From: Bacteroidales bacterium UBA3844
Lineage (GTDB): Bacteria; Bacteroidota; Bacteroidia; Bacteroidales; Paludibacteraceae
Reading direction: 5' to 3'
Assembly (NCBI GenBank): GCA_002392915.1
Contig: DGHQ01000034.1
Location: 1 to 47,259 of the forward strand
Length of the DNA: 47,259 bases
Shown: piece after piece, positions 1 to 8,012 of the stretch
Position numbering within the stretch: the stretch's first letter is position 1
How the letters are laid out: every line of letters begins with the position of its first letter
Translations under genes and position numbers: made by a program
Notes under the pieces: generated by a model
Seen by the model: only the letters and a program-made list of their open reading frames with translations
Databases searched by the model: none
Told to the model about the DNA's origin: nothing

Positions 1-300
1 TTGACTTTGCAAATCTAAGGTTTGCAAATATCAAATCAATGATTTGAAAGCGATCTTTATAAATTCTGAATATTCCAGAAGCTGAGTTCAGGAAAAGAGG
101 AATTCCAAAGGGCGGAACGCCCTTGCCCCGTCCATTTCGAGCGAGCCGTAAGGCGAGCGAGAAAGTCAATGCCCCCGACACAAAAATCGAATAAACCGAA
201 ATCGGAAATCGAATAAACCGACACCATAATGATTTAGGTCTTCGACCTCAACCATTATGGAATCGGCTATTGTCGGAGATAAAGGGTCTACGACCCTTGG
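1..300 (+). repeat. Hairpin-rich repeat, left copy (P+Q segments)
   Basis: This stretch is closely repeated at 2876-3150. It contains a run of short hairpins with 3-nt loops: TCAAATC-aat-GATTTGA (31-47), AAGGGCG-gaa-CGCCCTT (108-124), a nested hairpin with outer arms CCATAATG/CATTATGG (224-260), and AAGGGTC-tac-GACCCTT (282-298). A GTAA-looped element flanked by direct CGAGCGAG repeats lies near 139-161. The 3' part overlaps the start of the rhs reading frame, whose ATG at 257 sits inside a hairpin arm. No transposase is visible. Confidence 0.85.
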
Positions 301-1804
301 AAAAAATGGCAATACCAAACTGGAAAATAATTCTCTTTGCAGATGTCAAGATTATAGCATGATAGATGGTTTATATGTTAATACGAGGATTGCAAAGGGC
401 GGAACGCCCTTGCCCCACCCACTTCCGCGAGTGCGTAAGCACGAGCGGATCCAACATCATATCAACAACGGAAGCGTATCATGCTACTTCTATGATGCCG
501 CAGGCGAAAGAACAGTGAAGTTGACGAGCGAGACAGAAATGGTTCATGTCAATGGAAAGAAGGTTGGTGGAAATGATGCAGTGACAAAATTCACAGCCTA
601 TGTCAGCCCATATTTCGTTGTCTCTAATGGCGGAGCCTACACAAAGCACATCTATGCGGCAAATCAGCGAATCGCATCGAAATTAGGCAATATTGATGGT
701 TTCGGAGCCGATCCTCGACGTGTTGAGATGGCAGGAGGCAAGAAGTATAGCGACAACCAGTCTGGAACTATAAAAGCCAGATTCGAAGCCCTAAACATCG
801 ATTATAGTGATGGTAATGGCAAGAAGGACGACGAGGAATACGAGCCTACAATGGATTCAGAGGCAGAAGAAAAATTGATTTTCTTCTACCATCCAGACCA
901 TCTTGGTTCAACATCTTACGTCACTGATGCAGACGGAAACATCGCCCAGCATGTGGAGTATATCCCATATGGCGAAGTGTTTGTGGAGGAGCGTAATTCC
1001 CAATTCTCAACTAATTTCTTGTTCAATGCCAAAGAGTTGGACAACGAGACAGGTCTCTACTACTACGGAGCTCGCTATCTTGATCCTACAGGAGCAATGT
1101 GGTTGAGTGTGGATCCGATGTGGGAGAAGAACATTGATGCTAATCCTTATAATTACTGCCATGGAAATCCTGTTGTTCTGGTAGATCCTGATGGAATGGA
1201 TGATTATGGGTTGGATGATGGTGGTAAAATTTACTTTATAAAAGAAACTGATCAAAAAAACACTGATAAAGTATATTCAGATTATAAAAAAAGGAGCGGT
1301 AGACATAGTGAAAATTTTGTGGAAATACCTAGTGGTATCTTGAAAAAAAATGAGAATGGAGAATTTTCAGATGATGCCAACAAATATGGAAAAGGGTATA
1401 GGTATAATTTTGAGACAAATACAGAAAAAGCCAAAGAATTTTTCGAATTTGTTGCAGAAAATAGTCATGTAGAGTGGTCAATGACCGTGGAGCTATCTAA
1501 CAGTGAAGAAGAATTATCAAATGTGTTTACTACAAGAAGAAATAGAGAAGAAGTTGTAGGTGCAAATTATGCATATTCGATAGCTCGTAAATTGATTCTT
1601 CATGTGCATAGCCATCCTGATTTAATGCCTCAACAGGATGATGCAGATGACAATAATCGTGTGCCTGGAAAGGATGATTTAAATACTAGAGATCAAATAC
1701 AAAGTTTAAATCTTAAATTTGTTAAAGATCAGAATGAATACATTAAACGTCATGGGGGGGGGCAAAAAGAGTACCTAATCCCAAATTCCGAATTTATTCA
1801 ATAA
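257..1804 (+). CDS. Truncated Rhs core protein with JAB-like C-terminal toxin domain
   Basis: The 515-residue product has three parts. Residues 1-68 are encoded by the hairpin repeat and have no Rhs character. Residues ~70-315 are the Rhs-associated core: YHPDHLGS at 211-218, YYYGARYLDP at 268-277 and the PDGMD boundary at 311-315. Residues ~316-515 are the variable toxin module, with E406 (EWS) and H449-x-H451-S-H453-P followed by a D474-containing loop. This resembles the metal site of the JAB-like toxin family. Full-length Rhs proteins are far longer, so this is a C-terminal tip lacking the beta-cage and any PAAR or VgrG-binding part. A G9 tract at 1754-1762 shifts the end of the protein: the other frame continues to a stop at 1849-1851. 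The next gene is the likely immunity partner. Start choice is uncertain because the 5' end is chimeric. The peptidase assignment is by motif only. Confidence 0.75.
   Translation: MESAIVGDKGSTTLGKNGNTKLENNSLCRCQDYSMIDGLYVNTRIAKGGTPLPHPLPRVRKHERIQHHINNGSVSCYFYDAAGERTVKLTSETEMVHVNGKKVGGNDAVTKFTAYVSPYFVVSNGGAYTKHIYAANQRIASKLGNIDGFGADPRRVEMAGGKKYSDNQSGTIKARFEALNIDYSDGNGKKDDEEYEPTMDSEAEEKLIFFYHPDHLGSTSYVTDADGNIAQHVEYIPYGEVFVEERNSQFSTNFLFNAKELDNETGLYYYGARYLDPTGAMWLSVDPMWEKNIDANPYNYCHGNPVVLVDPDGMDDYGLDDGGKIYFIKETDQKNTDKVYSDYKKRSGRHSENFVEIPSGILKKNENGEFSDDANKYGKGYRYNFETNTEKAKEFFEFVAENSHVEWSMTVELSNSEEELSNVFTTRRNREEVVGANYAYSIARKLILHVHSHPDLMPQQDDADDNNRVPGKDDLNTRDQIQSLNLKFVKDQNEYIKRHGGGQKEYLIPNSEFIQ
340..450 (+). 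repeat. Hairpin-rich repeat, left copy (S segment)
   Basis: This segment matches 2722-2838, including the hairpin AAGGGCG-gaa-CGCCCTT (395-411) and a GTGC-gtaa-GCAC hairpin enclosed by CCGC/GCGG. It is read through in frame by the rhs ORF. The translated word KGGTPLP followed by RVRKHER occurs both here and in the 2.7-2.85 kb copy, so these residues are repeat-derived and not Rhs-derived. Confidence 0.8.
1754..1762 (+). other. G9 homopolymer at the toxin 3' end (possible slippage site)
   Basis: Nine consecutive G follow a CAT codon. In the present register the ORF ends at 1804. With seven or ten G, translation would read AKRVPNPKFRIYSIMGF and run on to a TAA at 1849-1851, 19 nt before the next gene. 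The run-on frame has a more protein-like ending than the present one. Confidence 0.7.
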
Positions 1805-1870
1805 TGGGATTTTCTCATAAAGATCCAGGATGTAAATACACTGATTATTAAATTATTAAAGGTAGAGATA

Positions 1871-2503
1871 ATGATGAAAAAGATTCTCGTTTTTTGTTTT
1901 CTTATTTGTAATGATACATTTGCAAAACATATAGTTCCATTGTTTGAGCCTTCAATTGAAAATAAATCCATTGTTGACTCTATGTTGGAATGTTGTGAAA
2001 CGTATATGAATTACGAATACGGTAATTTGAAAACAAAAAAGCATTGTTTTATGTTTGTCGATTTTGATATGAATAGTTTTTATTTTTCTGTTCAAGAAAA
2101 TTTTTGGAATGATACGCCTTTTCTACAAAATCTCGATAGAATCAAACAAGAAGGACGTTTATTTTTCTATGATTATAATTCTATGATTGTTTTAATTGAG
2201 ATTTGGCCCAAAAATCAAGTTCAGATTGAAAGCCGTGATTCTATCGAAATTTTAACAAATGATGATGCTCTGATTTATTTTCAACTTGAACTATATAAAA
2301 AAGAAGATGATTTAGAAATTGTATATTATAATAACTATAAATATTTTTTAGAGCCAAACGAAAGTCGAATTTATCAGTTTAGAAATGATACATGTTTTAC
2401 GCTGGGAAAAAACACTAATTATCCGTTTGAGCTACCAATAAAGAAAGATTCTTCGATAATATATTTGAACTATGAAGAAAGCCAAAAGTATATGGGAAAA
2501 TGA
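1871..2503 (+). CDS. Candidate immunity protein for the Rhs-JAB toxin
   Basis: A 210-residue protein directly downstream of the toxin module, on the same strand, AT-rich and unlike the core genes in base composition. The N-terminus (MMKKILVFCFLICNDTFA) resembles a secretion signal, which would place the protein in the periplasm. The rest is rich in acidic and aromatic residues with no motif I recognise. The immunity role is inferred only from position: Rhs C-terminal toxins are normally followed by a small cognate immunity gene. A stretch of repeat begins about 13 nt after its stop, so toxin and partner form one repeat-flanked cassette. ATG at 1874 is an equally possible start. Confidence 0.6.
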   Translation: MMKKILVFCFLICNDTFAKHIVPLFEPSIENKSIVDSMLECCETYMNYEYGNLKTKKHCFMFVDFDMNSFYFSVQENFWNDTPFLQNLDRIKQEGRLFFYDYNSMIVLIEIWPKNQVQIESRDSIEILTNDDALIYFQLELYKKEDDLEIVYYNNYKYFLEPNESRIYQFRNDTCFTLGKNTNYPFELPIKKDSSIIYLNYEESQKYMGK

Positions 2504-2515
2504 ACTTGGCAAAAG

Positions 2516-2710
2516 ATAAATGATTCCCAAGAGCGGAACACCCTTGCCCCCATCCCCTTCGAGCGAGCCGAAAGGCGAGCGAGAAAACCAACGCCTCCGA
2601 CGCAAAATCGAATAAACCGACACCATAATGATTTAGGTCTTCGACCTCAAACATTATGGAATCGGCTATCGTCGCGAGCGATAAAGGGTCTACGACCCTT
2701 GTAGTGATGG
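2516..2710 (+). repeat. Hairpin-rich repeat (Q' segment)
   Basis: Second copy of the Q segment seen at 95-300. It has a degenerate AAGAGCG-gaa-CACCCTT hairpin, the nested CCATAATG/CATTATGG hairpin (2623-2659) with inner AGGTC-ttc-GACCT, the word TCGGCTATCG, and AAGGGTC-tac-GACCCTT (2684-2700). Short ORFs crossing it on both strands are by-products of the repeat. Confidence 0.8.
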
Positions 2711-2721
2711 AACCCGACACT

Positions 2722-2838
2722 AAGGTGATGTATTATGGCTATAGCATGACAGATGGGTCGTACCATAATGCGAGGAATGCAAAGGGCGGAACGCCCTTGC
2801 CTCGCACCCTTCCGCGAGTGCGTAAGCACGAGCGGAAA
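2722..2838 (+). repeat. Hairpin-rich repeat (S' segment)
   Basis: Second copy of the segment at 340-450, with AAGGGCG-gaa-CGCCCTT at 2782-2798 and the GTGC-gtaa-GCAC element next to it. It follows the Q' segment directly, as S follows Q on the left side of the rhs cassette. Confidence 0.8.
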
Positions 2839-2875
2839 AGAAAATGAAACATAGCGAAGATGATTTGAAAAAGAT

Positions 2876-3150
2876 AATTATCTTTGCAAACATCAAATCG
2901 ATGATTTGAAAAGCGATCTTTATAAATTCTGAATAATACAGAAGTTGGGATCAGGAAATGAGGATTTCCAAGGGCGGAACGCCCTTGCCCCTCTTCCATC
3001 CGCGAGCCGTAAGGCGAGCGAGAAAAAACGAAACTAATGTCCCCGACGCAAAAATCGAATAAACCGACACCATAATGATTTAGGTCTTCGACCTCAACCA
3101 TTATGGAATCGGCTATCGCTGCGAGCGATAAATGGTCTACGACCCTTATA
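2876..3150 (+). repeat. Hairpin-rich repeat, right copy (P'+Q'' segments)
   Basis: Close copy of 1-300. It has TCAAATC-gat-GATTTGA (2893-2909; the loop differs from the left copy while the arms are kept), AAGGGCG-gaa-CGCCCTT (2970-2986) and the nested CCATAATG hairpin (3070-3106). The start of Q'' is about 441 nt after the start of Q', so P-Q-S behaves as a tandem unit of roughly 0.44 kb that the rhs cassette interrupts. Confidence 0.8.
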
Positions 3151-3215
3151 GAGAGAGGATATGTGTGTGTTGTCAGGTTCGTAGAACCTGTATTGACGAA
3201 GTCAACGGTAGCCGA
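3070..3215. repeat. Composite dyad cassette made of nested hairpins (left copy)
   Basis: Left half: outer hairpin 3070-3106, TCGGCTATCG (3109-3118) overlapping ATCGCT-gcg-AGCGAT (3115-3129), then AATGGTC-tac-GACCCTT (one mismatch). Right half, inverted: CAGGTTC-gta-GAACCTG (3174-3190), TTGAC-gaa-GTCAA (3193-3205), CGGTAGCCGA (3206-3215). The TCGGCTA(T/C)CG words are inverted relative to each other. The same order of parts recurs at 47067-47256. Confidence 0.75.
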
Positions 3216-3230
3216 TTCCTGTGCGGCATG

Positions 3231-3272
3231 TGTCGGAATTGGTGTCGAATTTTGTGTCGGAATCGGTGTCGA
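3231..3272 (+). repeat. Two 18-nt direct repeats
   Basis: TGTCGGAATTGGTGTCGA at 3231-3248 and the same word with one substitution at 3255-3272 are separated by 6 nt. They abut the dyad cassette and lie upstream of the T6SS promoter. Nothing else coding is visible between 3216 and 3439. Confidence 0.7.
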
Positions 3273-3439
3273 TGGTGTATAATTACCACATATTAGATTT
3301 TGAAACAATTTTGAGGATAATGAATCGAAATTGAATGATTTGCAATATTTTGCGACGCTTGTCAACCATAGCCTGTATTTTATAAAAATCATCAATCAAT
3401 ATTTTTTTTGATTGCCGACTGAATATTTTTTGCTTAAAA

Positions 3440-3471
3440 TTTGCGAAATAAAAAATCTATTTGTATTTTTG
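3440..3471 (+). promoter_or_regulatory. Bacteroidota-type promoter of the T6SS cluster
   Basis: TTTG at 3440-3443 and TATTTTTG at 3464-3471, 20 nt apart, match the -33/-7 consensus of Bacteroidota housekeeping promoters. Transcription would start near 3478, giving a ~240-nt AT-rich leader before tssE. Confidence 0.65.
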
Positions 3472-3483
3472 CAGTGTTGAAAT

Positions 3484-3587
3484 ATGTCAGACTTCTTTAT
3501 GGGTGCTGACTTAGTTGATATTAATTAAAAAATTATATTATGGCAGCAGTACAAATTTTATCTTTCTATTTTCAAATATCCATTTGA
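3484..3587 (+). other. Leader with two very short ORFs upstream of tssE
   Basis: Two short frames follow the predicted start of transcription: ATG 3484 to TAA 3528 (MSDFFMGADLVDIN) and ATG 3540 to TGA 3587 (MAAVQILSFYFQISI). Both are too short to judge as genes. They could be leader peptides, a remnant of a lost gene, or chance. The remaining leader to 3713 is AT-rich with nothing recognisable. Confidence 0.25.
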
Positions 3588-3716
3588 TTGATTGGCGTTT
3601 CTGTATGCTTTTTATGCTTCAGTGCACTTTTGTGTTAATATTTGCATAAAGAAGTATTGCTATGTTTTTGAGTTGTTTATTTTTTTTAGTTATTTATATT
3701 AGTAAAATTCTAGGTG

Positions 3717-4160
3717 ATGGATGAATGTTATTATAGAATTCCATTCGATTTTGCTTCTATATCAGACGAGACTCGTGGATATGCAAGTGTATGTTCGGAA
3801 TTGGATTCTATAGATCAACATATTGAGATGCTGATTGGGACGTATCCTGGTGAACATAGTTTTGATGTGGAATACGGAACAAAAATTTGGGAAATGGATT
3901 TCGAAAAAATAGTGTCACTCGACACATGGAAAACTCGTTTCACAGAATGTTTGTCTCAGTCAATATCAAAGTTTGAAAAGCGAATAAGTAATTGCGAATA
4001 TCATCTTGAGGTGTCTGAAGTCCTCAAGGAAAGTTCGGTTTCTCGCAACGTCAGCGTAAGGGAAAAAGTAGAAATCTTTATTAAAGCGACTCTCAAATCC
4101 ACTGGCGAACGTTGCAGCCTATACTATACGTTGTTTTTAGGACCTTTATCAAAGGATTAA
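3717..4160 (+). CDS. tssE: T6SS baseplate wedge protein TssE
   Basis: A 147-residue protein in the size range of gp25-like TssE. The segment with GTYPGEHSFDVEYGTKIWEMDF (around residues 41-62) matches the gp25 pattern, in which a conserved motif meets the sheath and baseplate. The second half carries the mixed strand/helix pattern of the family. It is the first gene of the T6SS run, 2 nt before tssF, so the two are probably co-translated. A GTG at 3714 directly precedes the chosen ATG. The identification rests on family features plus position. Confidence 0.75.
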   Translation: MDECYYRIPFDFASISDETRGYASVCSELDSIDQHIEMLIGTYPGEHSFDVEYGTKIWEMDFEKIVSLDTWKTRFTECLSQSISKFEKRISNCEYHLEVSEVLKESSVSRNVSVREKVEIFIKATLKSTGERCSLYYTLFLGPLSKD

Positions 4161-4162
4161 AT

Positions 4163-5989
4163 ATGGGTTATAACAGAGAAAGTAAAGAGGAAATCAAAGA
4201 CCGTATGATTCGTACGGCTTTAGACTATTGGAACATAAGAAAGGTTGAGAATCTTGACCCTCTCGTGCGACTTTTGATTGAAGCGTTGGCTATGCAACTT
4301 CACAATATATCCGATGAAATCGCAGATATTGAGATACGAGCGATGAAACGTCTTAGTGAAGTGTTATTGCCGGAAGTGGTGACTGTGGCTCGCCCTGCAC
4401 AGGCGGTTGTACATGCCCAATCAATGTCTGGTGAGTTGGTTACAAGTATGTTCGATGCTTTTTCCACCGTCTCCCCAACCCAAGGACGACATGATGGAAG
4501 AAACTTTTCTTTCTGTCCTGTATGTGAAACAAGGTTGAGATGCGGAGATGTTCGAATGATAGTGGCGGAAAATAGCGTATATGAGGTTCTTCCTGATCAA
4601 AATAAAAAATTGTTGTTAAAAAAACAGACTGTTCCTGAGAATGTTAATAAAGTGTTTGTTGGACTGGATTTTGATGAAAAAAATATTGCCTTAAGCAATT
4701 TGTCTGTATATTTTGATTTCCCTAATATAGATAGACGGAATGATTATCTTCATTATCTATCGTCATCGGTATGGCTATGGAAAGGTGAGGAATTGAGAAT
4801 AAGTCGAGGTTTGCATATTGAAGGAGAGAGACAGCAGGGGCATCTGCAACGATTTTTTGATGAATTGGGCAATGACCAAAGTGTCAATAAAAACATCGTT
4901 GACTACTATAAGATGAGTTATGTCACGATTGAAAGCCCTTTGAAGGTGACGTTGCAAGATTATTCTAAAATGCCGGATGGGTTTGTTGTGAGTGACACTG
5001 ATGAATATGCAGCTGTGTTTACTCATGATTTGGTTTGGTTGGAGATAGACTTGCCGCCACAGTTTACAGCATCCGTTTTGTCAGACATCCAAGTGTCAAT
5101 CAACACTTTCCCTGTGGCAAATAAAGAGATGCGTAAGATAAACAGTTCGGTAAAAAAAGATTTTGGCGTGATACCGCTTCCTGTAGAAAATGGTGAATTA
5201 TTTTTTGATGTCGTGGAAGTGGTGGATGAATATGGCACCGTCTACAACCGGACGAATGGATATAAGGAAGAACGGTCGGATTTGAGTTATACTTTGCGTC
5301 ATGGGGGATGTGAATCGTTCGACAAGAGGGACGCTTTGGATTTCTTAGTCCGTCTGCAAGGGACGATGGAAGAGGAATTGTGCCGATTTTCAATACCCGA
5401 GAGTGGAAGAGGTGTAGAGAGTGTTAACTTGATAGAGCAACTGTTACGAAAAATAGAAAGAAGGAAGAAGAGTGATGCAGGACGTTCCGAGATGCCTCAC
5501 TACCTATTTATTGACCCACAGAAGCCGACTTCTTATTTTTATATGAAGTATTGGACCACATATGGACCACTTGCCAATGGAATGAGGATAGGACAGATGC
5601 TCAACCCTACAGGAAATGCGTATGGAGAGTATGAGCCTCCTGTATTTCTTACGACTACGGTGAATGGCATGAATCCTCCATCTGAGAGGGAGAGAATCGC
5701 AAAATTCAAATATATTCTTGGAAGCAGGAATAGAGTAGTGACAAACAATGATATTAAAAACTTTTGTTTTTCAGAGTGTTGTGAGGAAATTTCCGATGTC
5801 GAGATTAGAAAAGGCATCAGTAGAAGTTCTGATTCCGCTGGCGGTCTGCAGAGGACAATAGATGTTTTTTTGATACTAAAAAACAACGATATGAATGAAA
5901 ATCAAAAGATACGTTTGTCTAATGATATACGAGAAAAATTGGTCGGACAATCTCCGATGACATATAATTATCGAGTGTTTTGCAGATAA
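4163..5989 (+). CDS. tssF: T6SS baseplate protein TssF
   Basis: A 608-residue protein. The N-terminus (IKDRMIRTALDYW, then helices ending in RLSEVLLPEVV) is the typical TssF opening, in which a long helix leads to the E-x-LLP-type motif. FSFCPVCETRLRCGD around residues 112-126 holds a cysteine cluster. TssF forms the baseplate wedge with TssG and TssE and links the sheath-tube to the membrane complex in the cytoplasm. The frame is open back to 4112, but ATG 4163, just after the tssE stop, gives the family-like start. The next gene follows after 9 nt. Confidence 0.88.
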   Translation: MGYNRESKEEIKDRMIRTALDYWNIRKVENLDPLVRLLIEALAMQLHNISDEIADIEIRAMKRLSEVLLPEVVTVARPAQAVVHAQSMSGELVTSMFDAFSTVSPTQGRHDGRNFSFCPVCETRLRCGDVRMIVAENSVYEVLPDQNKKLLLKKQTVPENVNKVFVGLDFDEKNIALSNLSVYFDFPNIDRRNDYLHYLSSSVWLWKGEELRISRGLHIEGERQQGHLQRFFDELGNDQSVNKNIVDYYKMSYVTIESPLKVTLQDYSKMPDGFVVSDTDEYAAVFTHDLVWLEIDLPPQFTASVLSDIQVSINTFPVANKEMRKINSSVKKDFGVIPLPVENGELFFDVVEVVDEYGTVYNRTNGYKEERSDLSYTLRHGGCESFDKRDALDFLVRLQGTMEEELCRFSIPESGRGVESVNLIEQLLRKIERRKKSDAGRSEMPHYLFIDPQKPTSYFYMKYWTTYGPLANGMRIGQMLNPTGNAYGEYEPPVFLTTTVNGMNPPSERERIAKFKYILGSRNRVVTNNDIKNFCFSECCEEISDVEIRKGISRSSDSAGGLQRTIDVFLILKNNDMNENQKIRLSNDIREKLVGQSPMTYNYRVFCR

Positions 5990-5998
5990 TAAAATAAA

Positions 5999-6850
5999 AT
6001 GAGTCTTGAATTAGGAAAGTTTGTTATAAATTATTTGTTGTTCCCAGTGATAGTCTTGATTTTAGGACTATTATCAGTGGTGATAGCAAAGAAAAATAAA
6101 ATGCTGTCTGATAAGAAGGCGGTAATAACAGTATTGGGATCAAGTCTGCTTTATTCATTATTTGGATTGAGTGGATTCTTCGGCATGGAGTTTATGCCGT
6201 ATGTATACTTGTTTGTCCAGTTCTTATTTTTGCTGATAGGATTTGCCAATCAGAAGCTGTTGTCGCATTATATTCCACAGTTGAAGACGGTGGGGCTGAT
6301 ATTTGTTGTCGTGCTGCAATTCTTCATTTCATGGGCCGTGTTTGCGATCATATTCAATCTGACAAATGAATTGCAATACGGATTTTGGGCGGGAACATGT
6401 CTGTTGCCAATTGTTTTTTATCAGCTTTTTGTTGCCACATACGAGTGCTATTTAAGTATACCTGCTGAGATATACAAGATAAGGGTATATCGTGAAGGAG
6501 AATCATTTGAACCTCCACATGCAGAATTGGATATCAGCCAAGTGATGGTGGTTGGAATAACTGTGCCAAAATATGTTGGGGATGAGAACGAGGTGATTGT
6601 TAACAGTAAGTCTTTGAAAACATTCGTTTTGGGAGAGTGGTTCGGAATGATTATCAACGACTATAATAATCAGCATCTGGATAATAGGGTAGAGTTGTTT
6701 GATCGAGACGGTTCGTATGGATGGATTTTCTACACTGAAAAATCTTTTTTGAAATCAAGGAAATATCTGGATCCAGATCTGACGTTTGAATCAAATGGTT
6801 TGGTTAACAATTGTATGATTGTTGCCAGAAGAGTAAAAAATGTAAAGTAA
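5999..6850 (+). CDS. tssN: T6SS iii membrane-complex protein TssN
   Basis: A 283-residue protein. The first ~150 residues contain several hydrophobic segments (about 10-30, 43-62, 66-85, 98-120, 127-147). A soluble domain follows from ~155. This layout fits TssN, one of the Bacteroidota-specific membrane proteins (TssN, Q, O, P, R) that replace TssJLM of Proteobacteria. Published work on Bacteroides fragilis reports that TssN connects the membrane complex to the baseplate, which fits a gene placed between tssF and tssK. No cytoplasmic catalytic motif is seen. Confidence 0.8.
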   Translation: MSLELGKFVINYLLFPVIVLILGLLSVVIAKKNKMLSDKKAVITVLGSSLLYSLFGLSGFFGMEFMPYVYLFVQFLFLLIGFANQKLLSHYIPQLKTVGLIFVVVLQFFISWAVFAIIFNLTNELQYGFWAGTCLLPIVFYQLFVATYECYLSIPAEIYKIRVYREGESFEPPHAELDISQVMVVGITVPKYVGDENEVIVNSKSLKTFVLGEWFGMIINDYNNQHLDNRVELFDRDGSYGWIFYTEKSFLKSRKYLDPDLTFESNGLVNNCMIVARRVKNVK

Positions 6851-6869
6851 AAAAGAAGAGTAGAAAACT

Positions 6870-8003
6870 ATGAATATTGTTTTTAAGTCTGTCAATTGGA
6901 CGCAAGGTATGAGTGTGTCATCATCTCATTTCATTGCAACTGAGAATTATCTTATGGAGCGTCTGATGAAAAATACGGAGTCTCTCCAGAACAAGTTCGC
7001 GTATGGTTTGCTCCCTATGGTAGAGTACGAGGATAAGGAAGGTCAAATGAGCCTCTTTGTGGATGGCAAAGGTACAGGAACTCGTTTGGTGTTGAATATG
7101 TATCACGGAATTACAAAAGGAGGGTGTTTGGTCGACATAGAACCGTCTCAGCCAGTGTTTTGCGAATGTAGTTCAGAGATCGATATGGCTGAATATGGAT
7201 GGGATATTGTATTGTCTGTATCGCCGTTTGAAAGACGTCCTTGTGGAGATCCGGATATGCAGGAGACACCACCTCGTTATCCATTTGTTGATCCCGTATA
7301 CAAACTGTCTATAATAGAGAGATATAAGGATGTTGTCAATGAGTATGGTCCGTTTGACGTTGTGGTAGGATTATTGAAAAAGAAAGATGGTGAGCTTATG
7401 ATAGACAACAGTTATATAGCTCCGTCATTGTCGATGTCGTCTACATATAAGTTGAGACGAGGTTTCGAGTTGATCTCACAATCAATGACGACAATTAAAA
7501 ATGCGTTGTCAGTCATTTTCAACAAGGCATATGCATCGACTGCCAATAAATCTGAGTGTATGGAAAACACTTTGAAAGTATGCCGTGAACTTCAAAGAGC
7601 GATATCAAACATGGAATATAAATGGCTTAGTTATGGCTTGTCCCTATCTCCTTACCAAGTGTCAGAACTGTTCGGGGAGATCGCAAATTCCATAATGGCT
7701 AGTTTTATGTTTATGTCTAAGTCTGGTAAAGATGAGATGCTGAAATATTTCTACGAATGGAATGGGATGGCACCGTCTTCTTTCGAGGAAATTTTAGATA
7801 ACGTTGCTTCCAAAGGGTTTTGTCAGGACAGAATAGCGACGTCGATGTCATCAATTGACAGCATGTTGAATGTTTTGGAAGATTTGTTGGTAAGCTTGAG
7901 TAAACTTGATTATGTTGGTCAACGCAAGGAGAGCATGGTCATTTCAGTGACTTCAGCAAAGGATAGCGCGGGGCAGGATAAGAAATCAAGTTGGCTTTTG
8001 TAG
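6870..8003 (+). CDS. tssK: T6SS baseplate protein TssK
   Basis: A 377-residue protein starting with VNWTQGMSVSSSHFIATE. This is the Bacteroidota variant of the TssK opening (W-x-x-G-M-x-x-x-x-x-H-F), a region known in the family to bind TssFG. A beta-rich shell region follows, then a helical middle at ~200-300. The C-terminal neck that in Proteobacteria meets TssL would here meet TssN. It lies between tssN and tssG with 19- and 9-nt gaps, in the same transcription unit. Confidence 0.85.
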   Translation: MNIVFKSVNWTQGMSVSSSHFIATENYLMERLMKNTESLQNKFAYGLLPMVEYEDKEGQMSLFVDGKGTGTRLVLNMYHGITKGGCLVDIEPSQPVFCECSSEIDMAEYGWDIVLSVSPFERRPCGDPDMQETPPRYPFVDPVYKLSIIERYKDVVNEYGPFDVVVGLLKKKDGELMIDNSYIAPSLSMSSTYKLRRGFELISQSMTTIKNALSVIFNKAYASTANKSECMENTLKVCRELQRAISNMEYKWLSYGLSLSPYQVSELFGEIANSIMASFMFMSKSGKDEMLKYFYEWNGMAPSSFEEILDNVASKGFCQDRIATSMSSIDSMLNVLEDLLVSLSKLDYVGQRKESMVISVTSAKDSAGQDKKSSWLL

Positions 8004-8012
8004 TGTAATAAC

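Noticed and set aside
1..3150. Regular short repeats as a CRISPR array
   Set aside because: The units are unequal in length, rich in internal hairpins and translated in frame, with no constant repeat-spacer spacing and no cas genes.
2415..3395. Minus-strand ORFs of 60-218 codons across the repeat region
   Set aside because: They consist of hairpin-repeat sequence read on the other strand, have no recognisable domain, and overlap the P, Q and S repeats. The longest also runs into the leader of the T6SS.
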